64,000 bases of DNA from Citrus sinensis (GCF_022201045.2 NC_068562.1:5376001-5440000); one strand, 5' to 3'. Positions 15,855-27,796 are shown, numbered from the stretch's first letter. Translations and numbers: made by a program. Notes: generated by a model not told the origin, from the sequence alone.

Positions 15855-15866
15855 TGGTATCAGAGC
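15855..15866 (+). other. Primer-binding site for initiator tRNA-Met
   Basis: TGGTATCAGAGC is the standard complement of the 3' end of plant initiator tRNA-Met, used for minus-strand priming by caulimovirids and many LTR elements. Confidence 0.9.
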
Positions 15867-15989
15867 TATATTTCCTTAAAGGAAACCCCTGTGTATATAA
15901 CAATATTATGCTCTGTGGTTGCCGAAATACTTCCGATCCTCCACGTTAGAAAATTGTTGGATACTGACTTGGTTTCAGAAAACAAAGCC

Positions 15990-17070
15990 TCTCAGTGAGA
16001 ATTCCCTCAGGTGTGGCGCCTGTTTGAAAATGCCAAGAGAGCCGTGTGTTTAGGGCTTATCACCTCAAAGAAAACTCTGCGAAACACTTTAGCTATGGAA
16101 AATCCAAACAATCCTATATCAGAATCCCAAACAATTTTTTATCCTTCCTCCTCAGCCATCAGAGTCCCTATAGATAGCTCACTCTCCATAAACTTCCATT
16201 TTGAAACTCAAGAAGATGAAAACAAAGAAAGAGTTATTCAGTCCTTTACACTAGATCTATTAGACCCTTCAGATGCTACTATGTAAATACTACCTTAAAC
16301 TCCCTGAAAGTCATAATCCCAATTAGACAATCCAAACTAAAAACCATCTACAAATCTTCTGAAATAATTGTCCAAGCAATATCTTCCAACTCCAAAGAAA
16401 CCTACTTACCCATACTCTCTCTTCCTGAAATTTGTATCTTGGAGCAATCTAGATAGGATTACAACTATTATTCCTAACTGGAAAAGATGTGACATCCTTT
16501 GTTGCCATCCTTGATATTAGATGACAGACATTTGAAAAGGCCCTGATTATTGTTGTAAACGCATGACTAAACCAAGGTCACCTTGTACTCCAAATAGAGC
16601 CCAACTTTACCATTGATCTAAACATGTTGTCCCTCACAGAAGCCATCAAAATACTAATCCAGTTGAATGGATTAACCATGAAGCCTGATGAGTCAGCCCT
16701 AGCAATCTATCACTCTATGACTTATAAAGTTCAAACCCACATATTTTCCATTAACAGTACTGGAAGGCCCATCACTAGATTCCTTGCTAGGAAGGCAGAG
16801 TAATACAGCCCAGGGCTTATAGACAAAACTAATTTATTTTTCCACCTCAGTGGATTAATGATTATAAGAGGAACAACAGACCTCAGCAAATTCATGAGGT
16901 TCCAAAGGTTGACAGACTACAAGGTGGCAGGATTTCAGTTTCTTTTCCAACAGAAACCAAACCACTGTATCCATGTGAAAAATGCTAGATCGAAGGAATG
17001 CGTCCTTTCTCCTGTATACATATGCCCAGAAGATCAAACTTCATTAGAATCATGGGACCAATCACCATGA
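15990..17070 (+). pseudogene. Movement-protein-like region of the second pararetrovirus
   Basis: This is the first coding stretch after the leader. One frame is open at 16011-16286 with MENPNNPISESQTIFYP near 16095. Later pieces in shifted frames include KVIIPIRQSKLKTIY (near 16305), IDLNMLSLTEAIKILIQL (near 16610) and YKVQTHIFSINSTGRPI (near 16730). Position and general character fit a caulimovirid movement protein, but no single diagnostic residue is preserved well enough to be sure. Several stops interrupt it. Confidence 0.5.
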
Positions 17071-17212
17071 TTAATACTTCAGATCTTGATAATGAATTTG
17101 TCAAGGACATGACAGGTGAAATAATTGCAGTCCGTTAGGTCATTCAGAAAACCAACCTTGCTGAGTTCGGACCAATTGAAAAGACGTTAAATTGGACCAA
17201 CATCAATGTTGT

Positions 17213-18185
17213 TGAACAGAACCAAGCATTAAGAGAAATTCTAATCAACCAACAGCAAATCATGGCCCAATTAGCTAGATTGGATAAGCAGGTAAAGAAA
17301 ACTAGGAAGATTCACAAGATGACTACTCAGCAGTTGTCACATCTTCATGAAAAGCCCAGACTAATAAGCGTGATAGTCAGAACAGGAGTAGACTTTGACA
17401 AGGAAATGGAAAGAACCAGATAATGCTTTCGAAGGCCAGCATCGAGAAAATGAAAAAGTATGCCTACAAAGCCTTAGCATATTTGGGAAGAAAATGCTTA
17501 TAGAAACAATCAGAAAGCATTTTGGAGAAGCTATGCCCCACCACCTCAATATCCTTGGCCTATAAAGGCATCATGATGATGAGACGATGATAAGACTAAT
17601 ACTTCTTCAGGATCAGGATCCTCTTCAGAGGATGAACCCCCAATTTCAATCTCAATGGAAAGGCTTAATCCTATTAATCCCACATATGTGGATGTTATTT
17701 AACATAACCAAACATTAAGATAAATTCCAATCAACTAACAACAAATCACGGCCCAATTAGCTAGATTGGATAAGCAGGTAAAGAAAACCAGAAAGATTCA
17801 CAAGATGACTACTCAGCAGTTGTCACAGCTTCATGAAAAGCCCAGACCAATAAGCGTGATAGTTAGAACAGGAGTAGACTCTGACAAGGAAATGAAAAGA
17901 ACCAGACAATGCTTTCGAAGGCCAGCATCCAGAAAATGGAAAAGTATGCCTACAAAGCCTTAGCATATTTGGGAAGAAAATGTTTCTGGAAACAATCAGA
18001 AAGCATTTTAGAGAAGCTATGTGCCACCACCTCAATATCCTTGGCCTATAAAGGCATCATGATGAGGAGACGATGATGAGACTAATACTTCTTTAGGATC
18101 AGGATCCTCTTCAGAAGAGGAACCCCCAATTTCAATCTCAATGGAAATGCCTAATCTTGTTAATCCCACATATGTGGATATCATG
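17213..18185 (+). repeat. Tandem duplication, 486-bp unit, inside the viral polyprotein
   Basis: The block from about 17213 to 17698 recurs at about 17699-18185. The word CTAGATTGGATAAGCAGG starts at 17275 and again at 17761, a period of 486 bp, which is 162 codons. The copies differ by scattered substitutions. The unit encodes a coiled-coil-like segment followed by an acidic Ser stretch between movement and capsid domains. Confidence 0.9.
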
Positions 18186-19300
18186 AAAAAGGTTTGCAGC
18201 TTTTACCACTGAAGAAGGCCAAATTTCTGACCCAAACAGAACTATACCAACCCAGAATCCAACAGGAGCAACTCAATTCACTGCCGCTGAATATGCAGAA
18301 CCCTAGGCATCTGGTGTAGAATCATCAAATCCAATAAGGAGACCCCCAAGAAATGTCCCTACAACAAAACAAGGAGACGAGTTTTCCCAATGAGAATAAT
18401 GAGAAACGAGTGTCCAAATTGGGCATTCAACCATCGGGAAGATTTTTTAGAATATAAATGTAGTAAAGCCTAAAGAAAGGCTAGCATGTTTTGAAAAGAT
18501 GGCAGCATGGTACGAGGGAGAATGTTAGAAGGCTCCACAACTGACAAGAAGAGTAGCAATTTTAAGACTGGTAGTAGGATTTACCGGATAATTGAGAAGA
18601 TGATGGGGAAGAAAGTTAATCATACAAGAGATGGACTACATGCTGAGTAGAGAAGATCATTGTCAAGCGATCCTGGATTATTTATCTTTAGATTTTCTAG
18701 GACCATATGAGAAGGAGGAAAAAATAGCAGAAAAGCAGTTCCTGCAAAACAAATGTGATGTTAGGCAAATGGAAGAATACTAAATGGAACAAAAAAGATT
18801 GTATTATACTTTCCATAAGCCAACAGAGACAATCCACATGACGTTTGTCTTGAACATGCCAGGACCAGTTGCTGAAATGATGGAAGCAAAGCTTAAGGCA
18901 GATGTTGTAAGAGATATGACAACTCTTAGCTTGGCACAACTATACCAAATGGCGATGGAATTAATCCAAAGCCATTGCAGGACTCAGGAACTGAAAAAGC
19001 ACATGAAGCATATAGAAAAGACATCATTGCAAAAATATTGCAATGATAAGCCCAACAAATTTGGTTGCCAGCATACTGACAAAACATGCCATTGTAAGCC
19101 TTTCAAGAAAAGGAAGTCATGGAAGAAACCCTGGAAGTTATATCAAGGAAAAGGCTATAAATATGTCAAGAAAAGAAAGCATCCTAAAGCCTCAGGAAAA
19201 TGCTTCATTTATGGGAAAAAAAAAGGACATTATGCCAAACAATGTAAGTCCAAAAAGCGGATTCTGAAAAAACTTCTTCAGATGATACATCAAATAGACT
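18186..19300 (+). pseudogene. Capsid (Gag-like) region with defective zinc knuckle
   Basis: The best open frame is 18784-19554. It has a helical Gag-like part (MTFVLNMPGPVAEMMEAKLK), then a His/Cys and Lys-rich basic stretch. A CCHC knuckle at 19201-19245 reads CFIYGKKKGHYAKQC, in which the second Cys is Tyr. That change should spoil metal binding. The upstream part contains stops, for example just before 18784. Confidence 0.7.
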
Positions 19301-19499
19301 TTGATTATGACTACTATGGCTGGACAACCAATCTTGCTAAGGCAGTTCTTACTTTAGAAGAAGAAAATGAGACAAAGGAAAGTCTGAACGATGAGTTAAG
19401 CAGCATTAAAGAAGAACCTGTCATGATGATGAAACCACCATTGTCAGTAAATCTCACCATGCAGCCTTCATCATACTTCAGGCCATACATAAAAGTCAT

Positions 19500-19862
19500 T
19501 CTCAAACCAACAGAAGAAAAACAGGTAGCACTCACGACCCTCATTGACACATGAGCTGTCGATTCTATCATACTGGAAGCTTGTGTACCAAGGCATTGCT
19601 ATGTTCCCACACAAGTTGCTTTTACCACAGCACGTGGAGAAAATTTCTACAGCAATAGATACACAAGACCCATAGAACTACAACCATTTGGGCTAAGGCA
19701 TGGGTTCTTTGTCTTTGATCACTCTGGAGAAGACATGATACTGGGTACTGACTTTTTAAGTCTCATTGCCCCATTTGCATTCTTTCCAGAAGGATTCTTT
19801 TACACCATTCATAATCCTATGGATGGTAAACCACACATCTTTCAAGTTCCTTGGGTTGAAAA
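19500..19862 (+). pseudogene. Aspartic protease region, broken at the active site
   Basis: TLIDT ends at 19551, and the next codon, where the Gly of the DTGA-type active site is expected, is TGA (19552-19554). The frame then continues with ILEACVPRHCYV and the second conserved block DMILGTDFLSL near 19735-19768. Stops and spacing fit a retropepsin-like domain directly before RT. Confidence 0.75.
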
Positions 19863-19899
19863 ATAATCCATTTTTGGAGATAGTGATAATAAGAGAAAA

Positions 19900-20700
19900 T
19901 TACGTAGAAGCCCAATCCATAAATTTGAGACCCAAATAAAAGAGTTGCTTGAGTGTTGTGCAAAAGTACCAAACAAGTTTTGGGCACGAGAACAATACTT
20001 TGTGTCTCTACCATACAAAGATGGATGGATTATGCCACACCAAACAGCTTCGCATCCTAGTATGCCCCATGATGAGAAACTGTGCAGAGCATAAATCCAG
20101 GCCTTAATAAATCTTAAACTAATCATGTTATCTAAGTCTTATTGGGCCAGCTTAGCATTTTATGTCAATAAACATTCAGAACAGATATGTGGCAAAAAGA
20201 GATTAGTGATAGATTACAGGAAACTGAATGATTGCTTGCAAGACATAAAGTACCTCATTCCACATTCGACACACCTTTTAAAGGGAATGGCAGGAGCAAA
20301 TATTCTCAAAGTTTAACATGAAGTCTGGCTTCTGGCAAATTGGAATAAAGGAAGAAGACATGCATAAGACAGCGTTTATGGTCCCTCACGAGCATTATGA
20401 GTGGAACGTGATGCCTTTTGGACTAAAGAATGCACTGTCAGAATTACAAAACATGATGGATGAGGTGTACAAATCTATCTCAGGATTCTGCCTTATCTAT
20501 ATTGATGATGCTTTCATATACAATAATAGTGATGAGGAGCATGCAAAACATTTGTCCAGATTCAATAACTAACATTCAGACATGGGTTAGCTCTATCAGA
20601 ATTCAAGATGAAGATAGGCCTCGAATAAGTAGATTTTTTAGGATTGCATATCAAACATGGATACATCATTGCTCAGCCACACATTGCTGAGAAAATATCT
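19900..20700 (+). pseudogene. Reverse transcriptase region of the second pararetrovirus
   Basis: The finger motif GKKRLVIDYRKLN is at about 20192-20230. The palm follows after a one-base frame change near 20316 as MKSGFWQIGIKEEDMHKTAF and MPFGLKNA. The catalytic YIDD is encoded at 20498-20509. The frame ends at 20572 and the thumb continues in another frame. At least one frameshift and several stops make it inactive. Confidence 0.85.
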
Positions 20701-20794
20701 TAATTCCCTGACCAGTTGTCCAGCAGAAAGTAGATCCAACAATTTTTTGGAATCATCAATTATGCAGCAAACCATATCCAGAACCTTTCGATGA

Positions 20795-21534
20795 TGACGA
20801 GTCAGATATCCAGACACTTAAAGAAAGGTGCACCATAATGTTCTGAAGAAGCGACAAAAGCAGTAAAAGAGCTAAAGCAAAAGTGTGAGTCACTTTCACC
20901 ATTAAAGATTCCAGAAAAGAGACAACTCATCCTGCAAATTGACGCAAGTGAGAATTATTGGGGAGCATTATTGATAGAAGAATCCAAGGGAAATAAGAGA
21001 GTTTGTGGCTATAAATCTGGGCATTTTCGGTGATGGCGAGTCAGATATCCAGACACTTAAAGAAAGGTGCACCACAATGGTCTGAAGAAGCGACAAAAGC
21101 AGTAAATGAGCTAAAGCAAAAGTGTAAGTCACTTCCACTATTAAAGATTCCAGAAAAGGGACAACTCATCCTGCAAACTGACGCAAGTGAGAATTATTGG
21201 GGAGCATTATTAATAGAAGAATTAGAGGGAAATAAGAGAGTCAGTGGCTATAAATCTAGGTAGTTCAACGACACTCAAAGCCACTACCCGTCCTATAAAA
21301 AGAAGTACTAGCAGTAGTAAAATGGATAAACAAATTCAAGTTCTTCATTTCTCTCACTCATTTTATAGTCGAAACATATTACAAGTACCTGCAGGGTCTT
21401 CTAAGGAGAAAAGAAGGTAAAATCTCAAGTCCACAAATCGCTAGGTAGTTAGAATCCCTTTCGAGATTCAAGTTCGAAGTCACACACATTAAGGGAGAAT
21501 CAAACACAGTTGCTGACTTCCTCTCTAGGCCAAT
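20795..21534 (+). pseudogene. RNase H region with internal tandem duplication
   Basis: The RNase H start motif DASENYWGALL occurs twice, near 20941 and 21180, because about 239 bp are tandemly duplicated (GAGTCAGATATCC at 20799 and 21038). The period is not a multiple of three, so the copies are in different frames. The domain end is visible as HIKGESNTVADFLSRP near 21487-21534. Confidence 0.8.
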
Positions 21535-22605
21535 TATGATGATGAAAAGAAGCTTGCCTAAACCTTGGCAAGAAGGAACATCCAAATGGCATAAAGAAAG
21601 AGCTTATTTTTTTAAAGATATGTCAACGTCTATGTCATGGCTTCCTCCCGAAATCAGCAAAATAATTTTCAAAAAGGTCATTGATTATATAAGAGACTCG
21701 TATGACAAAGCCCTTACATGGAGAGTCTAACAACTCTTGAGCAAATAAGAATTAAGGCCTGCCCAAAACCAGCTATGCCAGCGACCCTTTGAGCCATTCC
21801 TAGAGGCAGATCAGATGCATGAAACTATCTTCAAGGTAGGATGCACATTTCACTATGTGATAGACGAGAACACCAACTGGGGATATTATGTTATCTGTGA
21901 CATAATCTCCTAAGCCTATTATGTGTTTTGGTACTGGCTAAACATATACTATGTTGCCCTACTATTTGAGCTAAACCTTATCCATACTAGCAAAAGATAT
22001 GGGCAAGGGAAATGGTTCGACAAGATGTAACCTTGAAGTTTATCAATGAGTACCATCTCACATATAGTACAATCGTGATCGTCAACTTAATAGATATATG
22101 GGGAAGATACGAACCGCCTATGGTCCAAGTGGTAGACACGACCATTCCCATGAAGAAATAGGCTCCATGTGATCAGGATGCCTGACGGCAAGGAAAATAT
22201 TGGCAAAAGTATATATGACAGTTCACATGTATATAACTCACAGCCTAATTTCACCACAAGTCCAAAGTACACCAGATCTCTACTTCAGGGAATAAATCAG
22301 GAACCTGAGGCTCCATAATGACGAAAATGCAGAAGCAGAGATGCAGAATATGTATAACGACTACCTTATGCGTCATGGAAGGTTAGAAGAGGTCAATCCA
22401 TGGAAACCACCAAATGTGGATAAATGGAGATGAGAACTAGAGGAAATAACAAACTGGCTAGACAATGACCAATGGCCACAGCAAGAGCCTAGACCGCAGC
22501 CAGATGCTGATGAAAAAATGGATTGGCAAGATCTGGTAAACAAAATGGAGATCTTGGCCCACTGGTCAGGAAGGAGCACGCCAACAAGCAACAACTCTGG
22601 ACTTT
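21535..22605 (+). pseudogene. C-terminal extension after RNase H, no integrase
   Basis: Starts MMMKRSLPKPWQEGTSKWHK at 21536, open to 21730, then many stops. A late readable piece is MDWQDLVNKMEILAHWSG near 22518. No HHCC or DDE integrase pattern was seen. Its position is equivalent to the C-terminal frame at 2061-2865 in the first element. Confidence 0.55.
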
Positions 22606-22643
22606 AGCAGAAGCAAAGTGAACCGCGCAGTGGAAGCAATGGT

Positions 22644-22950
22644 GATAATAATGTGTAGATATTTGTAACAAAGATATGCATGTATCAGGAGTGCACATGA
22701 GAGATTCCCTAAGGATAAGTATATATTGTGTGATATAATGTAAAGTGTGATGAGTTATAAATGAGATTTTTTTATGATAAGAATGTAATAATGTAAATAG
22801 TAAAAAGAGATTTCATTGGTGCCTATAAGAAGGATTTTCTGGGAGTGTAGTTGATTATTGAGTCTTGGAGTCATTGTATGATATAGTCTTGGGTGAAATC
22901 TTGTATTCTACATTTCTTGTAATAAAATCAACCTTTATTATTACTTTTCC
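22644..22950 (+). repeat. 3' LTR-like (quasi-terminal) repeat of the second pararetrovirus
   Basis: It matches 15563-15850 with substitutions and small indels, including GTAGATATTTGTAA, GAGTCTTGGAGTC and GAAATCTTGTATTCTAC. The two repeats have diverged visibly, so the insertion is not recent. Confidence 0.85.
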
Positions 22951-22961
22951 TAAAATCTTGT

Positions 22962-23002
22962 ATTCCCCAAGAATAGGCATGGGGAGCAGCTGGCCCAAAC
23001 GC
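22962..23002. repeat. Right half of the inverted repeat flanking the second pararetrovirus
   Basis: ATTCCCCAAGAATAGGCAT continuing to CAGCTGGCCCAAACGC is the reverse complement of the left half at 15505-15565. Confidence 0.75.
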
Positions 23003-23919
23003 ATTATATGAGTCCTGATCTCGCGCCCCCCGCCCCCCCAACAAAACATATACACAGGCTGTTGTACTATGCTGAAAATTTCTTGAATGTTTTCCATATA
23101 TGGGTGGCGATGTCAGAATGATAACTATGTTGTAAAGGTATTAATGTCAATTATTTGCCAATAAAATCAGTAGAGGTTGTTCATATTTAACCAAAAGATT
23201 AGGCTGTAGCTATAATCTGCAGAACGGTCAATCTAAATTCTTTTACGTCCCCATTAAGGCCTAAAATTTCATTTGAGCTGAACTTTTAAGCTATGTGTTT
23301 GCCTTCATACTTGGTAAATGAAAACATATTATATCTCATGACTTCAAAGATGAAAGTCCGCTGCTGCGAATTATTCTGTGCAAGTATATTGTTTTCATCA
23401 ACATGGCTCCGTACTGATTTGATTCTTAAATTATCATTATTAACGAATGTTAATAGTCTTTGCCAGAATGGAGTGATGATTGATTATCAATGCTAAGTAT
23501 GTATTTGACAAAATACGCATGTTCTTAAAACATTCAATGCTGCCTAGTGTATGATATGAAATTGAAATTCTCAGATAACTGTGAAATATTGGAGATAATT
23601 GGAATCTGATAATAGAAGCTGAAAATCTAGCGTTGTGTTGAACTGAGGAAAACAATCTAGCGTTGCGTTAAACCGAAAAATCTGGTTTAGAAGTAAAAAA
23701 AATCCTTAGTGTTTCTGTTGATTGAATAATTTGAAATCTACAAACATCTAGAACAAAAAGTAAAATAAATGAAAAAAAAAAGAAAAAGAAAAAGAAATTG
23801 TCCAAACCAAAAATGAAATTTTTTTTGGCTTCTGTCAACATACCATTACCACGAAAACGAAATGAACGAAAAAATAACTCTTCCACGCAACCACTGTTGA
23901 GTAACAATGGGTTACCTAT
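23003..23919. other. Intergenic, no gene seen
   Basis: Contains a C-rich patch near 23020-23040, an A-rich tract near 23770, and presumably the 3' UTR of the minus-strand NET2 gene. Confidence 0.5.
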
Positions 23920-26900
23920 TTACTTCACTCCAGTCCTAAAACCATTGTACTTCCTTGTCAGAGCTGGGTGCATGCTGAAGAAGAATGACGAGCGTTGCTT
24001 CTTTTGTTTGACACCAAAGATAAACGATCGCAATGGAACGCTGCTCCTACTATTTGAGTGTTCCAGCTTTTGACTCTTGGAGTCAGAAAGCCCAAATTTC
24101 TCACCCAGCATACTCAGTGTCTTTTCAACTTCAATTTGGAGATTTTTAACATGATCAAGACCTGCTTGCAGCTCCTCTGCAACTTTGTTATTCTCTTGTT
24201 TCATGTTTAAAACCTCACCTTGGAACTTTGCAGCCTGATAGCTCGTGAATTTGAAGTCGTCATCTTCAGCACTCGTCTTCAATGCTTTTGTTATTTCTTC
24301 TTGAATGTTGCTCAGAGATGAGCATCTGGACGTTAGTTCCTCTTTCAACAACAGACATTTCTCTATCCACAACGTTAGTTCTGTCTGTATCTCTCCCATA
24401 TGCTTGTACAATGGTCGCCCATCTGACTTTAGAGCGTATCTTGCGGTACTACTCCCTTCTTGCTTCCTTTGTTTCTCCTCCAGTTTAGATACCAGTTTCG
24501 ATATGTCATTCTTTAAATCTTTAACTTCGGTGTCAAATTTCTGTATTTGATGGAATGAAGCGCTGAATCTTAACCAAAAATCCAAGTTCTCCTCTAGCAG
24601 TTCGTCAATGTCCATCCTGAATTTTTCTTCTGTTTCTGAAGTTGGTTGAGGTTGCTCTCCGTGAATCACCACGACCTCCACTTCTCTATCTGTTGGCCGA
24701 GTGCCAGTGGCTTCAGATTGATAATCTAAATTGTTGTATTCGCCAAAGGCTGCTTGCAGAATGCTCAGTTTCTGGCGCAAGGACAGTATTTCTTCATCCT
24801 TCTCAGTGTTAGCACTTCTCAGTTCCTCTAGCTGCATTTTTGCCACGTCATTGCTGTCCCTGGTTTTCACGCCTGATTCATCAAGCTTCTTCTTGGCCTC
24901 CTTGTAGTTCCGAAGAACTGTAGTATACTCGGCCAATATAGTTTTTTCTCTATTTTCCATGCCTTTCAGGAACATCTCCTTCCAATCTGGTTCGCACTCT
25001 TGTTCCGCTGCCTGTTCCCGGCTTTGAACATTGACAAAGTGATCTGGTTTTGTTGATGCAGCTTGCTCCTCAATCTTTTCCTCTTTCATCTGCTTCTGAC
25101 TTCCCTCTACAAGTTTACCAGGTTCATCATTTCCCTGGTATTGACCAACAACTTCTCCCTGATTTCCAGGAGAATTAGTAAGCTCTTGTTCTGTGATATC
25201 GTTTACATTTTCTGCCTGCATTTCCAGTTTCATCAGCTTCTGACTTCCCTCCACAAGTTTAAGAGGTTCATCATTTGCCTGGTATCGACCAGCAACTTCT
25301 TGCCGACTTCCAGGAGTATCAGTAAGCTCATATTCTTTGGTATCGTTTGCAACTTCTGTCTGCATTTCCTCTTTCAACTGCTTCTGACTTCCCTCTACAG
25401 GTTTACCAGGTTCATCATTTTCCTGGTTTTGACCAACTTCTCCCTGATTTCCAGGAGTATCAGTAAGCTCTTGTTCTCTGGTGTCATTTACAATTTCTGT
25501 CTGCACATCCCTAGTCTTTTTGGGAACGTCACCGTGATTTAGTTTTTCCTCTTGTTCTTTCGACTCTTCTATTGACACGACCTCAACCATAGACTCCTCT
25601 TCATTTTGGATTGAATCTGATGACTTGAACTCCTCGTCTGGCTTCGCAGAATGCAAATTTTCACTGGCAATATTTGCTGCACCTTCCGATCCTTCAACTC
25701 CTTTCTCAAATTGGACTTTGGCTGGAGATTTATTTTCTTCTTCTGCTAATTTTTTTACCTCAATCTCCTCGGATAGTTGAGCACTCTGCAGTTCCTTGAG
25801 ATCATTATTTGGATTCAGGGCAGCATCTTCTCCTTCAATCTCCTTATGTAACTCAACTCGAAGTGGGTATTTCTCCACATTTTCCGAAGAAATCTCAAGC
25901 TCCTCATCTGTCTTTTGAATTTTCAGCTTATGAGAAAGGTGATCAATATTGTAACGAGCTTCAGTTAGATGAGTTTGGAACCTGTAATTCTGGTCTTCAA
26001 CACTTCGGTTAAGATCCTGAAGCCTAAGCAGCTTTTCTTCCATCTCCACCAGCTTGCTGCTTAAATCTTTTTTGTCATTAATCAGCGACGCCTTATCATC
26101 TTCCAAGGTTCGAATTTGTGCTTGAAGTTCATCAGTCTCTGTTCGTAGTCTCTGTACAAGAGTTGTCTGCGATGAAAATGAAGTTTCCAAGTTAACGACC
26201 TTGCTCACAACTTCATCAATCTTCTCTGCCATTTCTGTCACAGTTAGAGATCCACTTGACCCGAACTCCAACTGTTCCTTTATCTTCTCCCGTAATAATT
26301 CCAAGTCCTCTCTATCTCGTGCTGTACCGACCACATCTATGTCTGATCTATCCGACTCTTCTACTGCCTTCACAGAATCATCTTTTACATGTGGAATTTT
26401 CTTACTGCCTTCATTGCCAATAAACTCGTGCTTGAGAGATTCAAACTTGTCACGAGCATCCTTAATCCTCTTTCTTTCTATTTTTGCTTCCTCAGCTGAT
26501 TTCTCCTGTTCCTCCTCCATCTGAGTCAATGTCTCCCGGCATGATTTCAAAGCTGCTGCTGCCATTAAAGTCCTAGCCTCCTCATCTTCAATGACTATAC
26601 CTTGTCCAAATTCGTCTTGCAAACTATAGACCCTTTGTTGCAGTTCTTTAATCTGTTCCTCAATGTCCCAATACTTTGCTAGCCAATTCTCATATGAGCT
26701 CTTGACAAACTCTTTATCAGTTTGAAGAGTCAAAATCTGTTTCTGAAGCTTGTCAATCTCCTTAAGTCCCTCAGCCTTGCTCAAGCCAGACTTGACAACT
26801 TTAGCAGCAGATGCCTTTTTGGAGGACTTACTGGGTCGCAATTTCTTATTGGCCAATGTTATCATGCCTTTTAAATCTTTTTTTGGCAGATTTGGAACCT

Positions 26901-27796
26901 TTGGGATATTTGCTGTTTGAACTGGAGGCTTCTTAGGGCCTCTTGGGGTGGGATCTTCATCATCATCATCCATAAACGGAACTTGTTCTGGGCAAACACG
27001 GGCAATGGTGGTGTTGGCATTCTGTAGCTCTGTTGATATATGGTCATAACGTTCAGCTAAGGCTCGATAAGCACGGTAAGCTTCTTCAACGAAGCTTATG
27101 AGCTCCGGTCTCTTTTTGTAGTACATCTCTGCCCTCTTGGCAAAGGAATCTCCATCTTCTTCGATGAGTTTAAGCGTGTAGGCCACCTTTTCCTCCAAAT
27201 CTGCAATTCCCATTATATTTTTGTTAACGTACAGTTTACTATATACACGACTCCTTCAAAGCAATATGATTCTAGATGAGTTTCAAAACTTCTTTAATCC
27301 TTTTTTTTTATTTTTCGGTTATTTTGGCATAATTGGTGTTGGTGTTGGTATTTTGTCCATTTGAACATGCAACCTGAATTAGATTATAAAACAAAACATG
27401 AAGGCAGGTGTTAATTAGATCCACTTGACTTGTGTGTTTATGTATTCCTTTCAACATTGTTAATGATTTCTCAATCACAATCGAGGGAGAAAAGAAAAAA
27501 GATTAAGTCAGATATTCATGTTTGAAAATCTGATCAAATTAATTCAGAAACCATTATTTATATTCGTATATTAATCTCTACATCAAGTTATTGTAAATGT
27601 GATTTGTGAACAACAATCAACATAAAATGAAAGGTGACAGAAAGCTATCCATATATATAGATATATAACATATCTTTAAGATGAATTTGAAAAAAAAAAT
27701 ACCTTGAAGGTTCTGCTCGAGCCATTTAGACTGCTTGGTTCTGATATGGCTAGCCCACCACCATGAATAGGCATTGCTTGCAGCTCTCTGCAACAT
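23920..27796 (-). CDS. NETWORKED 2-type (NET2/KIP1-like) actin-binding protein, 2 exons
   Basis: Exon 1 is 27796-27703 (31 codons plus one base) and exon 2 is 27200-23920. Joined they give 1124 residues. The frame beginning at 27213 lacks the real N-terminus; exon 1 supplies MLQRAASNAYSWWWASHI, the start of the NAB (NET actin-binding) domain. It continues in exon 2 with LEEKVAYTLKLIEEDGDSF, RAEMYYKKRPELI and YRALAERYDH. Long coiled coils follow. Three 48-residue repeats (DNA 25,090-25,520) sit in the acidic middle, and the C-terminal FIFGVKQKKQR is typical of NET2. Arabidopsis NET2 members decorate actin in pollen and interact with pollen receptor kinases; petunia KIP1 is a relative. The protein is longer than NET2A (about 950), partly through the repeats. 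Confidence 0.88.
25090..25521 (-). repeat. Three in-frame 144-bp repeats within NET2
   Basis: CTTCTGACTTCCCT recurs at 25093, 25237 and 25381, exactly 144 bp apart. Each unit encodes about 48 residues with NDEPxKxVEGSQK and a TDTPG or NSPGN word. The copies have diverged. Confidence 0.9.

Larger units (their letters stand above)
15563..22950 (+). mobile_element. Second endogenous pararetrovirus, full-length but decayed
   Basis: The order is LTR-like repeat, tRNA-Met primer site, movement-protein-like region, capsid with zinc knuckle, protease, reverse transcriptase, RNase H, C-terminal extension, LTR-like repeat. No integrase is seen in the roughly 1.1 kb after RNase H. This order fits a Caulimoviridae genome of the petuvirus type; such integrated copies with quasi-terminal repeats are known for Petunia vein clearing virus. 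All frames are broken by stops and frameshifts, and two internal tandem duplications are present, so this copy cannot encode a working virus. It lies in the same orientation as the upstream NIC1 gene. Confidence 0.8.

Noticed and set aside
15563-22950. Ty3/gypsy LTR retrotransposon
   Set aside because: No integrase between RNase H and the 3' repeat, and a movement-protein-like region precedes the capsid. Not fully excluded.
25063-25542. 159-residue plus-strand frame within NET2
   Set aside because: Antisense shadow of the NET2 repeats.
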